A DNA stretch of 64,000 nucleotides from Alphaproteobacteria bacterium (GTDB lineage Bacteria; Pseudomonadota; Alphaproteobacteria; Acetobacterales; Acetobacteraceae), in NCBI GenBank assembly GCA_020850755.1, contig JADZEB010000027.1:62001-126000 (forward strand), given 5' to 3'. The translations under genes and the position numbers were made by a program. The notes beneath the pieces are model-generated. The model made no database searches. It was not told the origin of the DNA and saw nothing but the letters and a program-made list of their open reading frames with translations. This document shows, piece after piece, positions 52,512 to 63,336 of the stretch (positions are counted from its first letter, which is position 1; each line of letters starts with the position of its first letter).

Positions 52512-53918
52512 TCAGGGCTGGATCGGCGGGCGCTTGCCGCGCAGCCCGATCGCCTGCTCGAAGGCGTGGCCGAGGCGCAGCATGCGCGCATCGTCGAAGG
52601 GCTTGCCGATGATCTGCAGGCCGAGCGGCATGCCGGTGGCGGCGAAGCCGTTGCACACCGACAGTGCCGGCCCGGCCGAGATGTTGGCCGGGATGGTGTA
52701 GATCGGCTTGGCGAAGCCTTCATCCAGGGACTGGTCGCCCAGCCGCGGCGCACCGCCCGGCGTGCCGGCGGTGATCACCGCGTCGTAGCGCTCGAACAGG
52801 GCATTGAAGCGGTGCATCAGCGCAAGCCGGTTGCGCTGCGCCTGGATGTAGTCGGCCGCGCGCAGCAGGCCGCCGCCCATCACGCGCACGCGGAACGAAC
52901 GGCTGTAGATCTCCGGCCGCTCGACCAGGTCCTTCTCGTGCAGCGCATAGGCTTCCGAGGCGATGATGACGCGCCCCGTCGCGTTGAAGGCTTGCAGGTT
53001 GGCGGTGCGCGCCTCCTCGACCTTGCACCCGAGCCCTTCGAGGATGCGCACGCTGTCGGCCATCGCCTGCTTCATCTCGGCGGTGGAGGGCAGGTCCTGC
53101 TCGTAGAAGTGGCGGATCACGCCGATGCGCATGCCCTTCACCGGCTCGCGCAGCGCCTTGGCATAGTCGGGGACCGCCACCTTGACCGAGGCGCTGTCCC
53201 TGGCATCGTGGCCGGCGATCGCCTGCAGCAGGATGGCGCAATCCTCGACCGTCCAGGCCATCGGCCCGGCACAGTCGAGCGAGGGGGCGAGCGGGATCAC
53301 GCCGCGCCGCGACACCAGCCCGGCCGTGGGCTTGATGCCGGCAATGCCGCAGAAGGTGGCGGGCAGGCGGATCGAGCCGCCGGTGTCGCTGCCGAGCGAG
53401 CCCATGCACATCCCGGCCGCGATCGCCGCCCCCGACCCGGAGGAGGAACCGCCGGTGAAGCGCGCCGGGTCCCACGGGTTGCGCGCGGGCGGCCAGGGCA
53501 GGTCGAAGGCGGGACCGCCGGTGGCGAATTCATGCGTGGCAAGCTTGCCCAGCAGCACCATGCCGGCGGCGTGCAGACGGCGCACGGTTTCCGCATCCTC
53601 GGCCGGGACGTTCTTTTCCAGCAGGCGCGAATGGGCGGTGGTGCGGATGCCGGCGGTTTCGTAGATGTCCTTGATCGCAAGCGGAATGCCGTGCAGGGGG
53701 CCGCGCCACTTGCCGCCGGCGATCTCCTTCTCGGCCGTGCGGGCGGCTGCCATCGCCTCCTTCTCGGTGACGAGCAGATAGGCGTTGAGCTTGCCGTTCA
53801 GCGCCGCCGTGCGCTTGAGGAAGGCGCGCGCCAACTCCACCGGCGAGATCGCCTTGGCCTTCAGCCGCCGCGACGCCTCGGCGATGGTGAGCAGGCAGAG
53901 TTCGTCGGCCTTGCTCAT
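52512..53918 (-). CDS. Amidase (amidase signature family)
   Basis: 468 aa. Ser-Ser-Lys triad: K83 in LAIKDIYETAG, cis-Ser S158 in FTGGSSSGSG, nucleophile S182 in GSDTGGSIRLP. GatA/AtzE-like length and order. Hydrolyses amides; substrate unknown. Its ATG overlaps the stop of the upstream gene (ATGA), which encodes a GatC/AtzG-like partner, so the two probably form a complex. Cytoplasmic. Confidence 0.94.
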   Translation of the reverse strand: MSKADELCLLTIAEASRRLKAKAISPVELARAFLKRTAALNGKLNAYLLVTEKEAMAAARTAEKEIAGGKWRGPLHGIPLAIKDIYETAGIRTTAHSRLLEKNVPAEDAETVRRLHAAGMVLLGKLATHEFATGGPAFDLPWPPARNPWDPARFTGGSSSGSGAAIAAGMCMGSLGSDTGGSIRLPATFCGIAGIKPTAGLVSRRGVIPLAPSLDCAGPMAWTVEDCAILLQAIAGHDARDSASVKVAVPDYAKALREPVKGMRIGVIRHFYEQDLPSTAEMKQAMADSVRILEGLGCKVEEARTANLQAFNATGRVIIASEAYALHEKDLVERPEIYSRSFRVRVMGGGLLRAADYIQAQRNRLALMHRFNALFERYDAVITAGTPGGAPRLGDQSLDEGFAKPIYTIPANISAGPALSVCNGFAATGMPLGLQIIGKPFDDARMLRLGHAFEQAIGLRGKRPPIQP

Positions 53919-54706
53919 CGCTTGCCCTTCGCCTTGGGTTTGGCCCTGGCGGCCGGCTTGGGCGCGGGCTTGGGCGCAGCCTTTGGCGCAGGCTTGGACG
54001 CGGGCTTGGACGCGGGCCTGGCCTTCGCGGCGGGCCGAGCAGGTGGCTTCGCGGCGGGCTTCGGTGCCGGCTTCGGCGCCGGCTTGGGCGCGGGCTTGGG
54101 CGCGGGCTTGGGCGCGGGCTTGGGCGCGGGCCGGGCCTTGGCGGCGGATTTCGGCGGCGGCGCCGGTGCGGGCACCGCTGCGGCCGCCTTGGCCGGTTGC
54201 GGGCTTGCGCCCGCGTTCACGGCAGTCAGCGCGGCGCGCCCTATCGGGCGCGCGGGGCGCCCGCCGCCGAGGGCAAAGGTGCCGGGCGAATGCGCCGGCT
54301 TCGGCGTCGGCGCCGCCCTTGGCGCAGCCGGCACGACCGGGACGGGCTTGGCCGGGCTGCGCGGCGTCGGCACAGGCGCCGCTGCCTGCGGCTCGGGGAA
54401 CAGCAACGGGTTGAAGACGAAGGCCGGATCGTCGGTCATCGGGCGCTGGCGCGGGATCGCCGCCGCAAGCTTGGTGAGCTGGCTGTAGGTCAGCACCAGA
54501 TCGCCGACCTGCCCGGCATTGAGGTTGAGCCCGGCGCGGCGGACCAGCACCTCGATCTCGGTCGGGGTAACAGCGGGTGCGGCGGGCAGGATCGGAGCTT
54601 GTGTGCCGGCGCCAGGGGAATGCGCACCCTGCGGTGCCCCTTCGGGGGTCCCGGCGCCTGCACCTGCGGCTGGCGGCGCGCCGTTCGAACCGGCCGGTGC
54701 CGTCAT
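53915..54706 (-). CDS. GatC/AtzG-like amidase partner fused to a Lys/Pro/Ala tail
   Basis: 263 aa. Residues about 45-105 (TPTEIEVLVRRAGLNLNAGQ, then LVLTYSQLTKLAAAI and DDPAFVFNPLLFPE) resemble the AtzG/DUF4089 module that caps and activates AtzE-type amidases, ending in the usual hydrophobic-Pro motif. The remaining 150 residues are KPAP/KPA repeats with a basic end (RAKPKAKGKR), like a histone H1 tail. Such a tail is not known to me on AtzG proteins. Coupled to the amidase gene by ATGA. Part of the tail is coded by a 12-bp tandem repeat. Confidence 0.6.
   Translation of the reverse strand: MTAPAGSNGAPPAAGAGAGTPEGAPQGAHSPGAGTQAPILPAAPAVTPTEIEVLVRRAGLNLNAGQVGDLVLTYSQLTKLAAAIPRQRPMTDDPAFVFNPLLFPEPQAAAPVPTPRSPAKPVPVVPAAPRAAPTPKPAHSPGTFALGGGRPARPIGRAALTAVNAGASPQPAKAAAAVPAPAPPPKSAAKARPAPKPAPKPAPKPAPKPAPKPAPKPAAKPPARPAAKARPASKPASKPAPKAAPKPAPKPAARAKPKAKGKR
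54081..54128 (-). repeat. 12-bp tandem repeat encoding KPAP units
   Basis: Four exact copies of GGCTTGGGCGCG (plus strand) within a longer, more degenerate array from about 53954. In-frame; encodes PKPA tetrapeptides of the amidase-partner tail. Confidence 0.8.
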
Positions 54707-54822
54707 CGCCCCTCCGACGCGTCACCGGCTATGACGATCATGCCGGTTTGCGACGCCATGTTATTGTAATTGTTACCAGCCTGGAACCGGCAGCGCAACG
54801 TCCGGAACCGGGGGCGGGTGCC

Positions 54823-55896
<1,074 letters not shown>

Positions 55897-55915
55897 CTCG
55901 CCCGCCCCGATCCTT

Positions 55916-55940
55916 CCTGTCCTGTCCTGTCCTGTCCTGT
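55916..55940 (-). repeat. Pentanucleotide tandem repeat between ugpE and ugpC
   Basis: Five perfect CCTGT units (ACAGG on the coding strand), with imperfect units on both sides. Each ACAGG junction creates an AGGA-like sequence, directly before the region expected to hold the ugpC ribosome-binding site. Five-base units outside the coding sequence could vary in number by slippage. Confidence 0.85.
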
Positions 55941-55956
55941 CCCGTGCCGCTTGCCG

Positions 55957-56835
55957 CTACTTCTCGGTCTCGACCAGGCCCTTGACGAACCAGCGTTGCA
56001 TCAGCACCACCACCGCCACCGGCGGCAACAGCGCCAGGACGGTGGTGGCCATGATCAAGTGCCAGGGGCTCTGCGCATCGCCATTGCCGATCATCTTCGA
56101 GATGCCGACGACGATCGTCTCGTATTCCGGGCGCGAAGTGATGAGCAGCGGCCAGAGATACTGGTTCCAGCCATAGATGAACAGGATCACGGCCAGCGCC
56201 GCGATGTTGGTGGTGGACAGCGGCAGCACCACGTCGCGGAAGAAGCGCATCGGGCCGGCGCCGTCGATCTTGGCGGCCTCCACCAGTTCATCCGGGATGG
56301 TGAGGAAGAACTGGCGGAACAGGAGGGTGGCCGTGGCCGAGGCGATCAGCGGCACGATCAGCCCGGTCATGCTGTTGGCGAGATTGAGCTGGGTGATGAC
56401 CGCGAAGGTGGGGATGATCCGCACCTCGACCGGCAGCATCAGGGTGATGAAGATCAGCCAGAAGAAGATCATCCGCCCGGGAAAGGAGAAGAACACCACC
56501 GCATAGGCCGAAAGGAGCGAGATCGCGATCTTGCCCACGGTGATGCCGACCGCCATCAGGATGCTGTTCCACATCATGATGTGGACGGGCACGCGGAAGC
56601 TGCGCCCGCCGCCCTCGGTCCAGACGGTGACGTAGTTCTCGACGCCGTAGGCGCCGGGCAGCAGCGGCACATCGCCGCGCCCGACGGTATCGACATCGTG
56701 GGTCGAGCCGATCAGGGTGATGTAGATCGGCATGGCGAAGATCGCCACCGCCAGGCAGAGAAGCCCGTGGATGCCGATCGTGCCGAGCAGGCTGCGCTCG
56801 ACCACGCCTTGCGCCGTCGTGCCGTGCGCGGCCAT
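55957..56835 (-). CDS. ugpE: sn-glycerol-3-phosphate ABC transporter permease UgpE
   Basis: 292 aa, about six membrane helices. MalG-type EAA loop: ELVEAAKIDGAGPMRFFRDV followed by PLSTTNIAAL. The periplasmic segment with VGRGDVPLLPG matches UgpE proteins. The ATG overlaps the ugpA stop by one base (TGATG). Partner of UgpA in the import channel. Confidence 0.92.
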   Translation of the reverse strand: MAAHGTTAQGVVERSLLGTIGIHGLLCLAVAIFAMPIYITLIGSTHDVDTVGRGDVPLLPGAYGVENYVTVWTEGGGRSFRVPVHIMMWNSILMAVGITVGKIAISLLSAYAVVFFSFPGRMIFFWLIFITLMLPVEVRIIPTFAVITQLNLANSMTGLIVPLIASATATLLFRQFFLTIPDELVEAAKIDGAGPMRFFRDVVLPLSTTNIAALAVILFIYGWNQYLWPLLITSRPEYETIVVGISKMIGNGDAQSPWHLIMATTVLALLPPVAVVVLMQRWFVKGLVETEK

Positions 56836-57716
56836 CAGTAGTGCACCTTGCGCTCGATGTAGCGGAACTGCACCGCGGTGAGCATGATCACCAGCACCAT
56901 CAGCACGACGGATTGCGCCGCCGAGGAGCCGAGGTTCAGGTTCACCACGCCATCGACATAGACCTTGTAGATCAGCGTCTCGGTCGCCTTGGCCGGCCCG
57001 CCCTGCGTCAGCGCGTGGATCGCGCCGAAGGTGTCGAAGAAGGCGTAGACCAGGTTCACCACCAGCAGGAAGAAGGTGGTGGGCGAGAGCAACGGGAAGA
57101 CGATCGACCAGAAGCGGCGCGTTTCCGAGGCGCCGTCGATGGCGGCGGCCTCCAGCACGCTTTTCGGGATCGCCTGCAGCCCGGCCAGGAAGAAGATGAA
57201 ATTGTAGCTCACCTGCTTCCAGGCGGCGGCGATGGTGACCAGCAGCATCGCCTGCCCGCCATTGATGTAGTAGTTCCAGTCCACCCCGTAGCCGCGGATG
57301 ATGCGCGCGAACAGCCCGATCGCCGGGTGGAACAGGAACAGCCACAGCGCCGCGGAAAGTGCCGGCGCGATCGCGTAGGGCCAGATCAGCAGCGTCTTGT
57401 AGAGGTTGGCGCCGCGGATCTGCTTGTCGGCCAGCACCGCCAGGAACAGGCCCACCGCGATCGAGAAGAAGGCGACCGAGCCCGAGAAGACCAGGGTGTT
57501 GCTGAAGGCGCCGAGATAGAGCGGATCGGCGAACAGCTCGGCGAAGTTCTCGAGCCCGACGAAGGTCGAGCGCAGGCCGAACGGGTCCTCGCGCAGCATC
57601 GACTGCATGATCGCCATGCCGGCCGGCCAGAAGAAGAACACCGCGGTGATGGCGATCTGCGGCGCGAGCAGGAGGTATGGCAGCAGCTTGCCGCGGAAGA
57701 TCACGCGCCGGCGCAT
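56835..57716 (-). CDS. ugpA: sn-glycerol-3-phosphate ABC transporter permease UgpA
   Basis: 293 aa, MalF-type permease with six helices. [21 protein letters not shown] at the start, [15 protein letters not shown] after helix one, and EAA loop [31 protein letters not shown] is characteristic of UgpA. 142 bp after ugpB, with no gene or clear terminator between. Confidence 0.93.
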   Translation of the reverse strand: MRRRVIFRGKLLPYLLLAPQIAITAVFFFWPAGMAIMQSMLREDPFGLRSTFVGLENFAELFADPLYLGAFSNTLVFSGSVAFFSIAVGLFLAVLADKQIRGANLYKTLLIWPYAIAPALSAALWLFLFHPAIGLFARIIRGYGVDWNYYINGGQAMLLVTIAAAWKQVSYNFIFFLAGLQAIPKSVLEAAAIDGASETRRFWSIVFPLLSPTTFFLLVVNLVYAFFDTFGAIHALTQGGPAKATETLIYKVYVDGVVNLNLGSSAAQSVVLMVLVIMLTAVQFRYIERKVHY

Positions 57717-57858
57717 CTAGGCGCGCGCCCGGTTCATGGGCACCGGCGAAACCGCCGCCCGCGGCCAGGCGGCCACAGGCGGCGTTCCGCATGGTGCTGC
57801 GAAGTCAGGCAGGCCCATCCGTGCGGGTCCGCCTTGCGTCGCATGCCCGTGCGTCGCG

Positions 57859-59193
57859 CTAGCGGGAGGCGCGCTCGAAGTCGCGCAGCACGCGGTTGCC
57901 GCGCTGCACGGCGGCGTCAAGCGCGGCCTGGGCCGATTGCTGGCCCTGCAGCGCCTTCTCCATCTCCTCCTGGATGATGTTGCGGATCTCGACGAACCGG
58001 CCGAGGCGGAAGCCGCGGCTGTTCTCGGTCATGGTGCCGCGGGTGAGCTGGTGGATCGGCATGTCGGTGCCCGGCTCGCGCTGGTAGAAGCCGTCACGCT
58101 GCGACTGCTCGTAGCCGCCGCGGGTGATCGGCACATAGCCGGTCTGCTGGTGCCACCAGGCGTCGCGATCGGGACGCGAGAGGAAGTTGAAGAACTCGAC
58201 CACGCCGCGATATTCCTCGGCGCGGCGGTTGGGGGAAGTCATCACCCACAGGCTGGCGCCGCCGATGACGCTGTTGATCGGCTCGGCGATCACGTCCGGA
58301 TAGAAGGGCAGCATGGTGGCGCCCCACTGGAACTTCGCCTCGCGCTGCACGCGGGCGCGGAAGGCCGACGAAGTCTGGATCATCGCGCACTCGCCCGAGA
58401 TGTAGAGCGGCTCGGCGGCATTGTCGCGCCCGCCCCACTTGAACGAGCCGTTGCGCGATGCCTCCACCAGGTTGTTCAGGTGGCGCACGAAGGGCGCGGC
58501 GTTGATGCGCAGTTCCGTGTCCAGCCCGTCGAAGCCGTTGGCGCGGGTCGAGAACGGGATGTTGTGCAGCGCCGAGAACTGCTCGAACTGCGTCCAGGTT
58601 GGCCAGCCCACGGTGAAGCCGCAGGGCGCGGCGTTGCGCTCGCGGATCTGGCGGGCGGCGGCGAACACCTCGGGCCAGGTTGCCGGCGGCTTCTCGGGAT
58701 CGAGCCCGGCGGCGCGGAACACGTCCTTGTTGTACCAGAGCACGGCGGTCGAGCTGTTGAACGGCATCGAGATCAGCTTGCCGTCCGAGGAGGAATAGTA
58801 GCCACGCACACCGGCCAGATACTGCTCGGTGTTGAGCGGAATGCCGGCCTCGGCGAACAGTTCGTGCACGGGCTTGATCGCGCGCCCGGCCGCCATCATG
58901 GTCGCGGTGCCGACCTCGAACATCTGCACGATGTGCGGCGCCTGCCCGGCACGGAAGGCGGCGATCGCCTGGGTCATGGTATCGACATAGCCGCCCTTGA
59001 AGGTGGCCACCACGCGATAGCGGTTCTGCGCCTGGTTGAAGGCCTCGGCCGCCTGGCCGACGATCTGGCCCAGCGGGCCGGTCATGGCATGCCAGAACTG
59101 GATGTCGATCGGGGCCTGGGCGCGCGCGCCGGTGCTGGCGGCAAGGCTGAGCGCGGCGGCGGCGCCGACGGCAAGAAGCGATCTGCGGTGCAT
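57859..59193 (-). CDS. ugpB: sn-glycerol-3-phosphate binding protein UgpB
   Basis: 444 aa. Signal peptide 1-26 (HRRSLLAVGAAAALSLAA ... ARAQ), then IDIQFWHAMTGPLGQIVGQ, the UgpB-family start. Ligand-region stretches PFNSSTAVLWYNKD and FTVGWPTWTQFEQF match the family. SD GGGAG precedes the ATG at 59193. First gene of ugpBAEC. A PhoB-type box 70 bp upstream implies induction by phosphate limitation. Confidence 0.94.
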   Translation of the reverse strand: MHRRSLLAVGAAAALSLAASTGARAQAPIDIQFWHAMTGPLGQIVGQAAEAFNQAQNRYRVVATFKGGYVDTMTQAIAAFRAGQAPHIVQMFEVGTATMMAAGRAIKPVHELFAEAGIPLNTEQYLAGVRGYYSSSDGKLISMPFNSSTAVLWYNKDVFRAAGLDPEKPPATWPEVFAAARQIRERNAAPCGFTVGWPTWTQFEQFSALHNIPFSTRANGFDGLDTELRINAAPFVRHLNNLVEASRNGSFKWGGRDNAAEPLYISGECAMIQTSSAFRARVQREAKFQWGATMLPFYPDVIAEPINSVIGGASLWVMTSPNRRAEEYRGVVEFFNFLSRPDRDAWWHQQTGYVPITRGGYEQSQRDGFYQREPGTDMPIHQLTRGTMTENSRGFRLGRFVEIRNIIQEEMEKALQGQQSAQAALDAAVQRGNRVLRDFERASR

Positions 59194-59262
59194 GACGATC
59201 TCCCACGGTTGCGACAGCACATTGGCTCTAGCGGGCTGCCTTTGCGCCGAGCTTACACAAAT

Positions 59263-59280
59263 ATGAAGGTTCTGTGACAG
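59263..59280 (-). promoter_or_regulatory. PhoB-binding site (Pho box) before ugpB
   Basis: On the minus strand: CTGTCAC-AGAA-CCTTCAT, two 7-bp direct repeats (6/7 and 5/7 matches to CTGTCAT) with the canonical 4-bp spacer, ending 69 bp before the ugpB ATG. An AT-rich stretch with TGTAAG follows at -10 distance. phoB and phoU lie within 4 kb. Confidence 0.7.
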
Positions 59281-59341
59281 GAACAAAAAGCAGCCGCGAA
59301 CTCGATCGCCCGAGATCCGATCGCCCGCGCGGGTGCGGCCG

Positions 59342-59471
59342 CTAGGGCACGTTCCGTTCGGCTTGAATCAGCCGAACGGGAGTCGTGCCCGAGAAACCTA
59401 AGGTTTGCGAGCAGCTTGGTCCGATCTGGTGGAACCGCCCTGCGGTTCCACCAGATCGGAAGCTCCTCTAG
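59342..59471 (+). repeat. 130-bp CTAG element, copy E
   Basis: Full-length copy in the same orientation as copy A, CTAG at both ends; the right stem has 19 of 20 pairs. The right CTAG gives the stop codon of the DUF2842 gene, which runs into it from the other side. Lies just upstream of the ugp promoter. Confidence 0.92.
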
Positions 59472-59683
59472 CCGCCTGCGGCCGGCCGCCCGCCCTGGTC
59501 CGCGCGCGCCCAGCGGATCAGCCGGGCGGCCGGGAACACCCAGACGAAGCCCGCGACCGGGAAATAGAGCACGCCCGCGATCCAGTGCAGGCCGATGATG
59601 TGGTCGGCCAGCGTCACCACCACCACCACATAGGCAATGAAACCGGCGATCCCGATCAGGCTGGCGAGCAGGGGGCGGGACAT
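59468..59683 (-). CDS. DUF2842-like small membrane protein
   Basis: 71 aa with two transmembrane helices (about 5-27 and 35-55) and the C-terminal WVFPAARLIRWARA typical of DUF2842. Function unknown; widespread single gene in alphaproteobacteria. Start MSRPLLASL at 59683; the longer frame is not conserved. Stop codon from repeat copy E. Confidence 0.75.
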   Translation of the reverse strand: MSRPLLASLIGIAGFIAYVVVVVTLADHIIGLHWIAGVLYFPVAGFVWVFPAARLIRWARADQGGRPAAGG

Positions 59684-60058
59684 GGGGCGGCGACGGGGTC
59701 CTGTCTGGCTGGTGCGGCGCGGCGCGATGCGCGCCCCGCCCCACCCCGATAGCGCGGGCACGGTGCGCGGCGCAAGACAGGCGGCCGCCGCGCCCCGGTC
59801 GCGCGCGCCTCGGGCACGTTCCGGCCGGTCCCGGCGCCAGCGTCGCCCCCGGGGTGCGGTGCAGGCCGGCACAAGGCGCCAGATGCTCCCCGCCGCGACC
59901 CGCGCGGCGCCCGGCCCTGCGCGGCTGCGTCAGGGCCGCCCGACGCTCCTTCGATGCGCGCCCCGCGTTGCCCCGCGGGCGGGGCTTCGCTAGTCTCCGC
60001 CCGCCGCGCGCTGCCCGCCTGTCCCCGGCAGCCGCCAACCCCGAGCCGCAGGTGCCGC
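59684..60058. other. Divergent intergenic region, DUF2842 / apt
   Basis: 375 bp without a convincing gene; open frames here are arginine/proline-rich and composition-driven. It must contain the promoters for both flanking genes, but no clear -35/-10 pair stands out. At 59812-59824, GGGCACGTTCCGG resembles the first 12 bases of the 130-bp element, without the CTAG or hairpin; probably chance. Confidence 0.5.
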
Positions 60059-60583
60059 ATGAACCTCAAGGATCACATCCGTGGCGTGCCCGACTTCCCC
60101 AAGCCCGGGATCCTGTTCTACGACATCTCCACCCTGCTCGCCGATGCCGATGCCTGGCAGGTGGCGATGGGGCGGATGGCGCGCGCCGTGTCGCCGCACC
60201 TGCCCGACATGATCGCCGGGGTGGAGAGCCGTGGCTTCCTGGTGGCCGCACCGCTCGCGCTCAAGCTCGGCTGCGGCTTCATCATGCTGCGCAAGCGCGG
60301 CAAGCTGCCGGGCCCGACCATCGGCCACGACTATGCGCTGGAATACGGCACCGACCGCATCGAGATCCAGAAGGACGCGATCACGCCCGGCCAGCGCGTG
60401 GTGCTGGTGGATGATCTGCTTGCCACCGGCGGCACCATGGCCGCCTCGGTCGCGCTGCTGCGCCAGGTGGGCGCGGTGGTGCCCTCGGCCGCCTGCCTGA
60501 TCGAGCTCAACTTCCTGCACGGGCGCCGGAAGCTGGAAGCGTTGGGCCTCAAGGTCGAGACACTGGTGAGCTACGACAGCTAG
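60059..60583 (+). CDS. apt: Adenine phosphoribosyltransferase
   Basis: 174 aa. Salvages adenine with PRPP to [20 protein letters not shown] near the start and the PRPP-binding loop [17 protein letters not shown] (about 118-134) are signatures; [12 protein letters not shown] is also typical. Start [14 protein letters not shown] at 60059 matches family N-termini. Convergent with the HAD gene, 9 bp apart. Confidence 0.96.
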   Translation: MNLKDHIRGVPDFPKPGILFYDISTLLADADAWQVAMGRMARAVSPHLPDMIAGVESRGFLVAAPLALKLGCGFIMLRKRGKLPGPTIGHDYALEYGTDRIEIQKDAITPGQRVVLVDDLLATGGTMAASVALLRQVGAVVPSAACLIELNFLHGRRKLEALGLKVETLVSYDS

Positions 60584-60592
60584 CGGACAAGG

Positions 60593-61387
60593 TCACGCCG
60601 CGCGGGGCGCGAGCAATCCGGGCAGGGCCAGCGCCGGCTGCGGCGCCGCCACCAGAAGCCGCGCCGGCTGCACCGGCAGGTGCGGAATGCCGAGCGCGCG
60701 CGCAGCGCGGCTGCGGGCAAGGCCGGGCTGGGCCACCAGCACGGCGCGTCCCTCCGTCTCCCCCGCGCGCGCCAGCGCATGGCGGATCAGGGTCGGCTCG
60801 GGCAGGCCCATCACCACCGCCTCGGCTTCCGGCACGCAGGCCGACAGCGCGGCCAGCAGCGCGCCCGTTCCCGGCCGCTTGCGCCCCGCCCCGGCCCCGG
60901 CCCAGGCCCAGGGGTCGGCATCGGCGGCGATCAGCGCCGCGCCCTCCTCCAGCGCGGCCAGCGCCTGGGCGAGCCGCTCATGCGTCAGGTCGAGGTCGCA
61001 GGCCGCCAGCACCGCGTCCGGCGCGCGCGCCTCGATCTCAAGGCCGAGCGCGCAGGCCAGGCGGCAGAGCGAACGGGTGGCGAGCGGCAACACCCGCCCC
61101 GCCGGCCAGCGCGGGGCGATATGCGCCACCGCCGCCGCGCCCGCCAGCAGCAGGCGCTGCGAGGCGACCGGAAGGCCCATGGTGTCAAGTTCGCCCGCCA
61201 ATTCCTCGGCGGTGTGGGTGGCGTTGTTCGACAGGACATGAAGCCGCTCGCCCGCCAGATGGAGAAGCTCTGCCGCGCCCGGTGCCGGCCCCTCGGGGCC
61301 GAGCAGGCAGCCTTCCAGTTCCACCAGCACCACCTCGGCATCCGCCAGAAGTCGTGCCGCCTCGGTCTCGGACAGGCGCGCCGACAT
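60593..61387 (-). CDS. Degenerate HAD-superfamily (NagD-like) protein
   Basis: 264 aa with the NagD/PGP layout: motif II VLSNNATHTAEELAGEL and motif III Lys in RKRPGTGALL remain. Motif I, normally DxDG, reads ELEG (E23, E25), so the nucleophilic Asp is lost. Motif IV, normally GDxxxTD, reads VAQPGLARSRA without its acids. Likely a catalytically dead or repurposed phosphatase relative. Lies between apt (convergent) and phoB (same strand, 182 bp upstream). Confidence 0.72.
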   Translation of the reverse strand: MSARLSETEAARLLADAEVVLVELEGCLLGPEGPAPGAAELLHLAGERLHVLSNNATHTAEELAGELDTMGLPVASQRLLLAGAAAVAHIAPRWPAGRVLPLATRSLCRLACALGLEIEARAPDAVLAACDLDLTHERLAQALAALEEGAALIAADADPWAWAGAGAGRKRPGTGALLAALSACVPEAEAVVMGLPEPTLIRHALARAGETEGRAVLVAQPGLARSRAARALGIPHLPVQPARLLVAAPQPALALPGLLAPRAA

Positions 61388-61569
61388 GACACCACTCCAC
61401 CCGCAAGGGCCGCGCGCGCAGACGCGTCCGTTGACGCCATCCTGGCACGCCCGCGCCGGGGGAAGCGCCGCAGCCTGCCGTTGACTGCGCGACTCTAGCC
61501 GTGGCGCGGGCGGGGTTTCTTGAATCCAAGGTGAATTGTTCGTCGCGCGGGGAGCGCGGCGGCAGGCGC

Positions 61570-62265
<696 letters not shown>

Positions 62266-62288
62266 CGCGGCCACGCCCGGCGCCATGC

Positions 62289-62987
62289 CTAGCGGCCCGC
62301 CAAGGGCTCGTCCTTGCCCTTCGGCCGCGCATCGCCCAGCGCCTCGCCGCGCACGGCGAAATAGACCACCTCGGCGATGTTGGTGGCATGATCGCCGATG
62401 CGCTCGATGTTCTTGGCGATGAACAGGAGATGCGTGCAGGCGGTGATGTTGCGCGGATCCTCCATCATGTAGGTGAGCAGCTCGCGGAACACGGCATTGT
62501 AGACCTCGTCCACCGGCTCGTCGCGCCGCCACACCTCGACCGCCTTCTCGGCGTCGCGCCCGAGATAGGCGTCGAGCGCGTCCTTGAGCATGCCGAGCGT
62601 GAGCTCGCTCATGCGCAGGATGCCGGATGCGCTGGCCACCGGCGGCAGCTGCGCCAGCCCGAGCGCGCGCTTGGCGACGTTCTTGGCATAGTCGCCGATC
62701 CGCTCGAGGTCGGAAGCAATCTTGAGCGAGGCGATGATCAGCCGCAGGTCCTGCGCCATCGGCTGGCGCAGCGCGAGCAGGCGGATGACGTTCTGGCCCG
62801 CCTCGCGCTCGAGCGCGTCGAGCTGGGTGTCGAGCTGCACCACATGCGCCGCGCGCTCGCCGTCGCGCTTGACCAGGGCCTGCACCGCCTCGGAAAGCTG
62901 GTTCTCGGCCATGCCGCCCATGCGCGAGATGGTGTCGCGCAGCCGGCCCAGATCCTCGTCATAGGACTTGACGGTGTGTTCTCTCAT
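62289..62987 (-). CDS. phoU: Phosphate signalling protein PhoU
   Basis: 232 aa, two three-helix bundles. EHTVKSYDEDLGRLRDTISRM at the start, and the metal-binding motifs ASDLERIGDYAKNVAK (first half) and IAKNIERIGDHATNIAEVV (second half). Represses Pho signalling through PhoR/PstB contact. ATG 62987 chosen; a GTG six codons earlier is possible. Confidence 0.95.
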   Translation of the reverse strand: MREHTVKSYDEDLGRLRDTISRMGGMAENQLSEAVQALVKRDGERAAHVVQLDTQLDALEREAGQNVIRLLALRQPMAQDLRLIIASLKIASDLERIGDYAKNVAKRALGLAQLPPVASASGILRMSELTLGMLKDALDAYLGRDAEKAVEVWRRDEPVDEVYNAVFRELLTYMMEDPRNITACTHLLFIAKNIERIGDHATNIAEVVYFAVRGEALGDARPKGKDEPLAGR

Positions 62988-63336
62988 CGTGGCGTCTTTG
63001 CCCACTGGCTGTGCGCCCCCATCAAGGCCCGGGACCGGCCGGATCGCACGGCACGGACTCGCTCGCGCCGGTATCGACGCGGCCGGACGCTAGCGGGGCT
63101 GCGTCACAGTGATGTTGCGGTTCGGTTAAGCTTCGATGACGTTTAGCACCCCGCGCCACCCCCCGCCACAGGGCTGGCGCTGCCACCGCCCGCGGCCCGG
63201 CAGGATACGAGACCCCGGGTTGCCAGAGGGGGCCGGCGCGGCTAGCTTGCGCGCTCGCAGAGAAGCGTCCCGCGGCCCTGCCCCTCTTCCCGATCGGCAG
63301 GCGGGCGCTCGCAGCCTGATGGAAAGGCCATAAACG
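62988..63336. other. Divergent intergenic region, phoU / tcuA
   Basis: 349 bp with no convincing gene. Around 63108-63150 the DNA is AT-richer (GTCACAGTGAT, then GTTCGGTTAAGCTTCGATGACG), the likely promoter zone. TCACAGTGA is a 9-bp palindrome. No second clear Pho box was found here. Confidence 0.5.

Noticed and set aside
59812..59824. GGGCACGTTCCGG resembling the other end of the 130-bp element
   Set aside because: No CTAG, no inverted arm and no downstream similarity.
63121..63150. Possible CtrA or Pho box before phoU/tcuA (GGTTAAGCTTCGATGACG)
   Set aside because: Only one half-site matches either consensus; the second half is absent at the correct spacing.
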